A DNA stretch of 39,055 nt. Source: DATMXT01 sp035560415. Its GTDB lineage: Bacteria; Bacillota; Clostridia; Oscillospirales; Feifaniaceae. Positions within the stretch are counted from its first letter, which is position 1. Each line of letters begins with the position of its first letter. Made by a program: the position numbers and the translations under genes. Shown in pieces: positions 35,701-39,055 of this stretch. The notes beneath the pieces were generated by a model that saw nothing but the letters and a program-made list of their open reading frames with translations, made no database searches and had not been told where the DNA came from. The stretch lies in assembly GCA_035560415.1 (NCBI GenBank), contig DATMZG010000048.1, positions 1-39,055 on the forward strand. The letters run 5' to 3'.

Positions 35701-35831
35701 ACGTCTGAAAACGCCTCCCTTTGGGGCGCCGGAGCCCCGCCGCCGCTTTGAAGGTCGGCAAAGGCGTCTATGGGCAAAAGCGATATCACAAGACACAAAA
35801 CCAGTGTCAGGCTGAGCACTCTTCTTTTCAT
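29709..35831 (-). CDS. N-terminally SLH-anchored surface protein (2040 aa) with InlB repeats and C-terminal beta-helix
   Basis: This encodes 2040 residues with signal peptide MKRRVLSLTLVLCLVISLLP. Three SLH domains come directly after it (about 40-217: FSDVAQSDWYY, FADVGEGAYYA, VSLWAKDAV), the opposite end from the other SLH proteins here. An InlB repeat (about 258-322, FDTDGGSEIAA ... GWYREP ... LYAKY) is followed by an unassigned region (330-1150) rich in Tyr, Phe and Trp strands, for example WFIFWWIKDYNIYSY. Residues 1165-1685 hold further InlB and MucBP-like repeats (YTVRHY, GYTF-x-GW). Residues 1690-1930 form a beta-helix that reads like a pectate-lyase-type fold (GGHTIHNEA, MENCSVTNNSGHGIYTYEA). 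No catalytic residues could be confirmed. It is 42 bases after the zinc-ribbon gene and 15 bases before the GLUG gene. Confidence 0.88.
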   Translation of the reverse strand: MKRRVLSLTLVLCLVISLLPIDAFADLQSGGGAPAPQREAFSDVAQSDWYYGAVGYAVENGLFNGTGAGLFDPGGAMTRGMFVTVLGRIAGIEPADYPHTGGFADVGEGAYYAPYIAWAVENGITQGTGEGRFEPDGLVTREQMAVFTARFFEALGIDMDDEIEAAGPGDLSAVSLWAKDAVLRLWRAGLLGGDENGNFNPRAALSRAECATVGMRVHETAEAQSETVPVLAPENSGGSGGSHSDDDGGTPSRCTVRFDTDGGSEIAAVTVPRGGTVPNLPTPQKMGFVFLGWYREPSFASQFTADIAVTSSLTLYAKYAELESVTSMQDERFALINQETSLSFTLMSDDSMNEAEVQGALTLARADGSEPETLEVEEGPQDSYIVQAGGGFTPGAAYTLTLDEEALTFSGREGSVRTCSFTIEQEEADDLPLSGGIRYIPAGELSDIIKNGESVASLSVPLVSDEEITEIAGTFTYGGGEALSVGDTLCVYSGDTPPDADADNEDILTQDIAYVEVTGVDGTEISYMQAATENVLALPDMLPIYVGDGSTYGGYSQEGDSVTADLEDLDFSQFSDIGLDGRTVIDVGDYLCFYTNPVFSETTEDEFLGYAVVTDVTPEGAAAIAVAYEPVTLEEMQAGLGYYSETPVSGETLLEGTDVEALEAGLERQAIESGFARQAALYLSAVTMATDGFEETTGERIDYTLTPEALGAGAVTPLSLAGDIEVSVEAHIGTDTQKLGRSGVRAAVTVHFSAPVSVGDGEVVISGSATFVEELSVSFDVSGNAVWDGWFIFWWIKDYNIYSYTNVYNYTAMSIDVVLRSQGGDMSFDVSDEIQELLTSTDSAEIVSGVGELLDTYCELLGGGADWIDLFTQNIFDHRMSILFGIIQIKLSADFVVSAYVNVALGTGFEYSSGTCYAFYGGIFARNFRSYTQELADEVFNFHFYVLGELGIRAGIRLELAVGLFNCDWDSVGFTAECGVYAKLYGYFYYEYRRVNDVSSTLSTGALYFELGIYLEINFVAQVGNGAVSSSWTLYENEWPLLTAGTRCSVVNFISPDTPEIRLKYDNKTFKLPKTFLTMKSLDLREGSWFEQIYPPSNFTVTFTDDAFSLSGDTVTVAPGAGDRRLTCDMTVTWNHGAMAFSSLPISRTYRMQWDDIDDGGYRISFEPNGGSYVSTLSALYEEPVSALAAPSKTGYTFDGWYSDPELTSPYAFTVMPGANFTLYAKWAPRTDTAYTVRHYEQGLANEGSYTLVHTERLAGTTDASVTPGTDTYTGFTSPAAQTVTIAPDGSTAVSYYYIRTTYNVRFVAAGDETGNADVTFQVKYGGRIPAPNIWKPGYRLYYWELGVPDSTPDEIMTVMPASDLTYTARWRAETYAVTFDSLGGLPCAPVTVQYDFVYGTLPGSIPAPGSGLTFTGWYLSKTTDPATGAETGSGTRVEPGTQVTIPGGHILYAGWRQSDLVPYTVRHYVADGASESGYTLMAAYTYYAQGNTMATAPTKTFAGYVTPVSQQVLVRNDGETVFRYDYPRASRSLTLFYAADSTDYTQSFHAAGSNIPAPEEPTRTGYTFTGWEPAIPAKMPAWDIAATAQWQKKTYTILLSPNGATTAGTGFATVEYEGTRTSAITNPKKTGSRFTGWYTSGGVLLIDPYGSFVYSPDALTYLSAEGGAAKWIYDGTVTLTAHWEEASGVTTYGELLTALADSSEEPIVIAQTIAIPDGAVIDGGGHTIHNEAYADADLLDPVFTFEGGATIQDLTIVGGEDGGALMPEQPVTLENVTLEGATLMLMGGGTLTDCIFTGSKMAVWLGGDTLMQNCTVDRDHEDSTSAIQVSGASLVMENCSVTNNSGHGIYTYEATLLMNNCTVANNGNCGLYDWGPSTITALNSTFAGNAVSGCRLGAGTAAVFVNTVLAENLADFDLELETGDEDVTLIHCVYGVCEEEQLTILNSLALDVPGLFAGYEGGKPALTQLSDGTWAAPLAAESPALTGGCDTYFSAEDGCAAYGDTPVYVAGETGANEVTVCQGGAARASGTIGAYGTAE

Positions 35832-35873
35832 TCTTCTCCGCCTCTTTTCGCAAATTTGGATTCGGCTGGCTGT

Positions 35874-36134
35874 TTATTTTTTTGCCCCGGACGCGCGGCG
35901 CTTTTCCATGCGCGCGTCAATTTTCTCCCGAAGGCAGACAGGGCACCCCGTGCCCCCGCGAACCCGGGAGGAGAGCTGGGTCTGCCACGAATGGCCCTTT
36001 TCACATTTCCACCAGACACGGGCCGTGCTGGTGGCGGCTATGCTCTCGGGCGTGAGGGGCGCGTTTTTCTCGGCGTCCCACTCCCTCAGCAAATCGTCTT
36101 TGCCGTGTTTCACACAGTGGCTGTATAAGCTCAT
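35874..36134 (-). CDS. Small zinc-ribbon protein
   Basis: This encodes 86 residues from the ATG at 36134, where GGGGGAG lies six bases upstream. The frame is open for 132 more codons upstream, but that part lacks protein-like sequence and contains the promoter. The protein has LLREWDAEKN ... W-KCEKGHSW ... R-RGGTGCPVC, the pattern of the 'probable zinc-ribbon' family (DUF4379-like), with one CPVC knuckle and a C-x-x-GH partner. The N-terminal Cys-x-x-H is part of SHCVKHG. The C-terminus is basic. Such proteins are usually strings of several zinc-ribbon units; here one unit stands alone. As first gene before two giant surface-protein genes, it is oddly placed; a nucleic-acid-binding or regulatory role is possible but unproven. 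Confidence 0.8.
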   Translation of the reverse strand: MSLYSHCVKHGKDDLLREWDAEKNAPLTPESIAATSTARVWWKCEKGHSWQTQLSSRVRGGTGCPVCLREKIDARMEKRRASGAKK

Positions 36135-36198
36135 AAATGTCTCCCCCTTGTTCATGCAAAAGCCCGTCTGAAATTTTCCTGACATCCATATTGTTTTG

Positions 36199-36229
36199 AG
36201 CATACACCTCGTGTTAACGCGAGAGTCAA
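36199..36229 (-). promoter_or_regulatory. MerR-type promoter (19-bp spacer) of the zinc-ribbon/SLH operon
   Basis: On the - strand TTGACT (36224-36229) and TATGCT (36199-36204) are 19 bases apart, two more than sigma-A prefers. The spacer holds the near-palindrome CTCGTGTTAACGCGAG (36208-36223, seven of eight pairs match). Both are hallmarks of promoters activated by MerR/SoxR-family proteins. It lies 58-65 bases before the zinc-ribbon ATG, and its sequence is shared with the MerR gene's leader at 24448-24466. Confidence 0.75.
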
Positions 36230-36239
36230 CCCCCAAACG

Positions 36240-36359
36240 CGTAAAATTTACGTTAATTTGACAAATTTCTTTATTTTTTTGACCCGATGTAACCGCCGAT
36301 AAGCCTGACGCACAACCGTGGAATTTACATAAATCAGGAGTCATGAGATTTATGTAAAT
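36240..36359. promoter_or_regulatory. Cluster of palindromes between the zinc-ribbon/SLH operon and the LuxR gene
   Basis: Three perfect inverted repeats occur in the 356-base divergent region: CGTAAAATTTACG (36240-36252), AATTTGACAAATT (36255-36267), and a 13-bp arm pair ATTTACATAAATC (36323-36335) with its complement (36347-36359) around 11 bases. The arms share the core ATTTAC-G/A-T, so they may be binding sites for one regulator, perhaps the adjacent LuxR protein. The rest of the region (36268-36322, 36360-36396) shows nothing else I can name. Confidence 0.5.
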
Positions 36360-36396
36360 CTCTTTCCAATTCGCCCCGGATGTGCGACAAAGGCTC

Positions 36397-36425
36397 TTGT
36401 CTCGCGTCAAAACCCATGATAAACT
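36397..36425 (+). promoter_or_regulatory. Probable promoter of the LuxR-family gene
   Basis: TTGTCT (36397-36402), 17 bases and TAAACT (36420-36425), preceded by TGA as an extended -10 element. The ATG at 36491 lies 65 bases downstream with GAGG seven bases before it. Confidence 0.5.
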
Positions 36426-36490
36426 GATACCGGCGCCAAAAAAAATGCGCTTTTCGGGGCTCGCGGATGCCCTTTGTCTGAGGTAATTAA

Positions 36491-39052
36491 ATGAACGCCA
36501 TACTCTTAAAAACAAAAACCGAGCTGCCAAAACCGGGGCCCTTTGTCATTTCGCGGCCCCGGTTAAATCAAAAGCTGTCATCCTGCTTAAAGCGAAAGCT
36601 CACGCTGGTGACGGCCCCTTCGGGCTACGGCAAGACGGCCGCCCTGCAAAAATGGGCCGACGGCTGCGGGGCGCCCTGCGTGTGGCTGACGGCCGACGCC
36701 GGGGACAACGACCCCCGCGTGTTCTGGCGATATGTCTGCGCCGCGCTCGACGCCGTTTTGCCCGGCGTCAGGGAGGACACCGACTATGTGTTCTCCTCAC
36801 AGGAGCTGCTTGAGGCCAACACCCACATCAAAATCATCATTGACAGGGCATGCGAGCTCGCGCAAGACTGCGCACTGATCATCGACGACACGCAGGTCAT
36901 CACAAACTGGCAGATTTTCAAAGGGCTGTCCTATTTCACCGACTTTCTCCCCCAAAGGCTGCATCTCGTGGTCATCGGCAGGGCGCAGCCGGGGGGCGGC
37001 CTTGCGGGATATGAGCTAAAGTCCGGTTATTATCACATCGGCGCGGGCGACCTGCGCTTTCGCAAAGAGGAGATTGCGGCTTTTTTTGAAAAAACGGGGC
37101 TGCCCGTCACCCCTGCCGACATTGTGAAACTTGAAAATTATACCGAGGGGTGGGCGGCGGCCCTTGTGGCCATTGCGCTCTCCATGGAAAACCTGCCGGG
37201 CGTGACGGACCTGGCGGCCGGCATTTACAGGAGCAGTTACAGCATTGAGCAATACCTCCAAAACGAGGTTTTCAGCGTGTGGACGGCCGAGAAAAGAAGG
37301 TTCGTCCTCGAAACCTCCGTTTTAGGGACTCTCAGCGGCGAGCTTTGCGACTATGTCACGGGCGGGGGCGGCGCGGCGCAGACGCTTGCGGGGATGAGCG
37401 CGCGAAATGAATTCGTCATTTCGCTTGACGGCCAAAACTACCGGTATCACAACATTTTCCGGGAATCCCTCTATCAGCTCTTCATGCGCACCGAGCCCCA
37501 CCGGGTTCGCGAGCTCCATGCCCGGGCGGCGGACTGGTACTGCCGTCAGGGGCGAGTCCCCGAGGCCATTGCCAATTACCTTGTCGGACTGCGGTATGAG
37601 GAGGCCTACCGCCTCATTGACGGGCAGCTGGGCGAGCTTGTGATGGCAAACGCTTTCGACACCGGCATCGCCTGGCTTTGCGCGGTGCCAGAAGCCCTGT
37701 GGGAAAAAAGCCCCCGGGCGGCCGCCTTTTACTCGGCCTACTACACGCAGAGCCGGCAGTACGACCTTGCGCACAAATGGCTTGAAAAAGCCAAAGAGCT
37801 GCTGGCGGACACCACGGAGCCGGGGCGGCGGGAAATGAAGAATGTCGTCAATTTGCTCTGGCTTTATTTGCTTTTAAACGAAGGAAAAACCGGGGGGCCG
37901 CAGGCTTTGCCCGTGGAATTTTCGCCCGGCGAAAACCGGAAAATGCTTGCGAAATACCTCGATTTCAACCGGTCGGACATCTATTTTTACCGCTGCCCGG
38001 TCAGGGCTATGGCCGATTTGGCCGTAGAACATCAGGACAAATTCGAGGTCATCCTCAGCGAGTACCGGAAACTCGCTTCGGTCAACCCCGGCTATTCGCT
38101 TTTGGCGCAAGGCGAATATTATTATGAGAACAACCGCCCGGACGAGGCCATGCCCTACCTCACCGCCGCCGTTGAGCGGGCGCGGGCAGCCGAGTGCCCC
38201 GGCGTCATGGTGCCGGCCATGGTCGACCTTGCGCGCATCAAAAGGGCAAAGGGCGACTTGGCGGGGGCATTTGAGGCGCTGGAGGCCTGCGAGGAGGACC
38301 TGAAGCCCCTGAACCGGTACCATTGGTTCAGCCTTGTCAGGGCTTTTCGAGCGCGCCTGTCTCTCGAAGCCGGCGATGTGGACACGGCCCTTGGCTGGGC
38401 GGGGGAAAATAAGCTCAGCATTTACGGGGAGCTAAATCCAATCAACGAATTTGAACTGCTCGTGTTTGCAAGAGTTCTTATGAAAAAAAGAAAATACGAG
38501 GACGCCCGCCTGCTGCTGCTGAGGCTTTTGGCCTTCGCGGATGCCGAGGGCCGGCCCCACAGCAAAACCGAGGTTTTAAACCTGCTCTCAATTGTCGCCC
38601 GGAAGAAAAACGACCCCGCCCTCATGGCGCAGTACATGGAGGAGTCGCTTGCCATCGGTATGGAGAAGGGGTTTGTCAGAAGCTATCTCGATGAAGGCCG
38701 GGAGCTCCTTGAGCCGCTGAGGCACATGGTGGGGAAAAGCGGCGGAGAGCACAACACAGCCGCTTTTGCCGGCGGCTTAGCCGCTCAAATCGAGGGTGAA
38801 ACGGGGGCGGCCGCCCCCGCCGCGGGGACACAGCCCGCGGACAAAATCAGAAAACGGCTGACCGCGAGAGAACTCGAAGTGCTGGAACTGCTCTACGCCG
38901 CCCGCACAAACGATGAGATTTGCGAGAAGCTCGGCATTGGGCTTCGGACCGTGAAAACCCACACCGGCAGCATCTATGCCAAGCTGGGGGTGGCAAACCG
39001 GGTTCAGTGCAACAAGCTCGTCCGGGAGGCCGGCATGTTTGAGCCCGGATAA
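36491..39052 (+). CDS. Full-length MalT-type LuxR-family transcriptional regulator
   Basis: This encodes 853 residues, complete, with the stop three bases before the window edge. The STAND-type ATPase has Walker A APSGYGKT (42-49) and Walker B LIIDD (129-133). The winged-helix junction contains YRYHNIFRESL (about 318-328), then a TPR-rich arm (about 360-745: repeated A-x-x-YL, LEKAKEL, LEACEEDL). The C-terminal HTH (about 790-853) has LTARELEVLELL and IGLRTVKTHTGSIYAKLGV, the standard LuxR core. MalT-type regulators bind an inducer with the TPR arm and ATP with the N-terminus, then oligomerise on DNA repeats. The gene reads away from the zinc-ribbon/SLH operon across a region with several palindromes, so it may control itself and that operon. 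It is a paralogue of the truncated ATPase-SLH protein. Confidence 0.92.
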   Translation: MNAILLKTKTELPKPGPFVISRPRLNQKLSSCLKRKLTLVTAPSGYGKTAALQKWADGCGAPCVWLTADAGDNDPRVFWRYVCAALDAVLPGVREDTDYVFSSQELLEANTHIKIIIDRACELAQDCALIIDDTQVITNWQIFKGLSYFTDFLPQRLHLVVIGRAQPGGGLAGYELKSGYYHIGAGDLRFRKEEIAAFFEKTGLPVTPADIVKLENYTEGWAAALVAIALSMENLPGVTDLAAGIYRSSYSIEQYLQNEVFSVWTAEKRRFVLETSVLGTLSGELCDYVTGGGGAAQTLAGMSARNEFVISLDGQNYRYHNIFRESLYQLFMRTEPHRVRELHARAADWYCRQGRVPEAIANYLVGLRYEEAYRLIDGQLGELVMANAFDTGIAWLCAVPEALWEKSPRAAAFYSAYYTQSRQYDLAHKWLEKAKELLADTTEPGRREMKNVVNLLWLYLLLNEGKTGGPQALPVEFSPGENRKMLAKYLDFNRSDIYFYRCPVRAMADLAVEHQDKFEVILSEYRKLASVNPGYSLLAQGEYYYENNRPDEAMPYLTAAVERARAAECPGVMVPAMVDLARIKRAKGDLAGAFEALEACEEDLKPLNRYHWFSLVRAFRARLSLEAGDVDTALGWAGENKLSIYGELNPINEFELLVFARVLMKKRKYEDARLLLLRLLAFADAEGRPHSKTEVLNLLSIVARKKNDPALMAQYMEESLAIGMEKGFVRSYLDEGRELLEPLRHMVGKSGGEHNTAAFAGGLAAQIEGETGAAAPAAGTQPADKIRKRLTARELEVLELLYAARTNDEICEKLGIGLRTVKTHTGSIYAKLGVANRVQCNKLVREAGMFEPG

Positions 39053-39055
39053 ATC

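Noticed and set aside
36135..36530. N-terminal extension of the zinc-ribbon protein
   Set aside because: The extended frame would run through the MerR-type promoter, the palindromes and the start of the LuxR gene, and it encodes no recognisable sequence; the GGGGGAG site supports the ATG at 36134.

Overview
The window looks like a chromosomal stretch from an anaerobic, single-membrane Firmicute of the class Clostridia, probably a GC-rich member of the Oscillospirales or a relative (GC is near 60 percent by eye). The evidence is the protein families: several secreted proteins with S-layer homology (SLH) domains, copper-amine-oxidase-type stalk repeats, InlB-type and GLUG repeats, a type I dockerin, a GHKL/LytTR two-component pair, a DUF6143-like protein, near-consensus sigma-A promoters and AGGAGG-type ribosome binding sites. 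No RNA genes, insertion sequences or CRISPR arrays were seen.

Layout. 1-1200: a terminator from an upstream gene, a DUF6143-like gene (+) and a small orphan gene (-) with a near-perfect promoter. 1224-20860 (-): a run of six genes, tightly spaced or overlapping, read from right to left: a cohesin-like/stalk-domain protein, a small dockerin protein, a 2073-residue SLH scaffold with a cohesin-like N-terminus, a Wzy/O-antigen-ligase-type membrane protein, an InlB-repeat protein and a 2525-residue secreted protein. The run is preceded by a leader that carries two core motifs of the class I cyclic-di-GMP (GEMM) riboswitch. 20923-23014 (-): an AgrC/AgrA-like sensor kinase and LytTR response regulator. 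23154-24224 (-): a chimera, the ATPase half of a MalT-type LuxR regulator fused to one SLH repeat. 24409-25385 (+): a MerR-family regulator with a BmrR/GyrI-like ligand domain. 25395-36230 (-): a zinc-ribbon mini-gene, a 2040-residue protein with N-terminal SLH domains and a 1432-residue GLUG protein with C-terminal SLH domains, likely one operon. 36397-39052 (+): a full-length MalT-type LuxR regulator reading away from that operon.

How it may work together. The window appears to be a cell-surface locus with its regulators. SLH domains would hold the scaffold and the two adhesin-like proteins on the wall polymer. The dockerin protein could dock onto the cohesin-like modules of its two operon partners, a cellulosome-style interaction with no enzyme in sight. 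The membrane glycopolymer ligase could act on the wall polymer or decorate these proteins. The most specific regulatory links are (i) a 19-bp near-palindrome shared by the MerR gene's leader and the 19-bp-spacer promoter of the zinc-ribbon/SLH operon 12 kb away, and (ii) the cyclic-di-GMP riboswitch-like leader of the left operon. Functions of the very large proteins are inferred from domain type and repeat pattern only.
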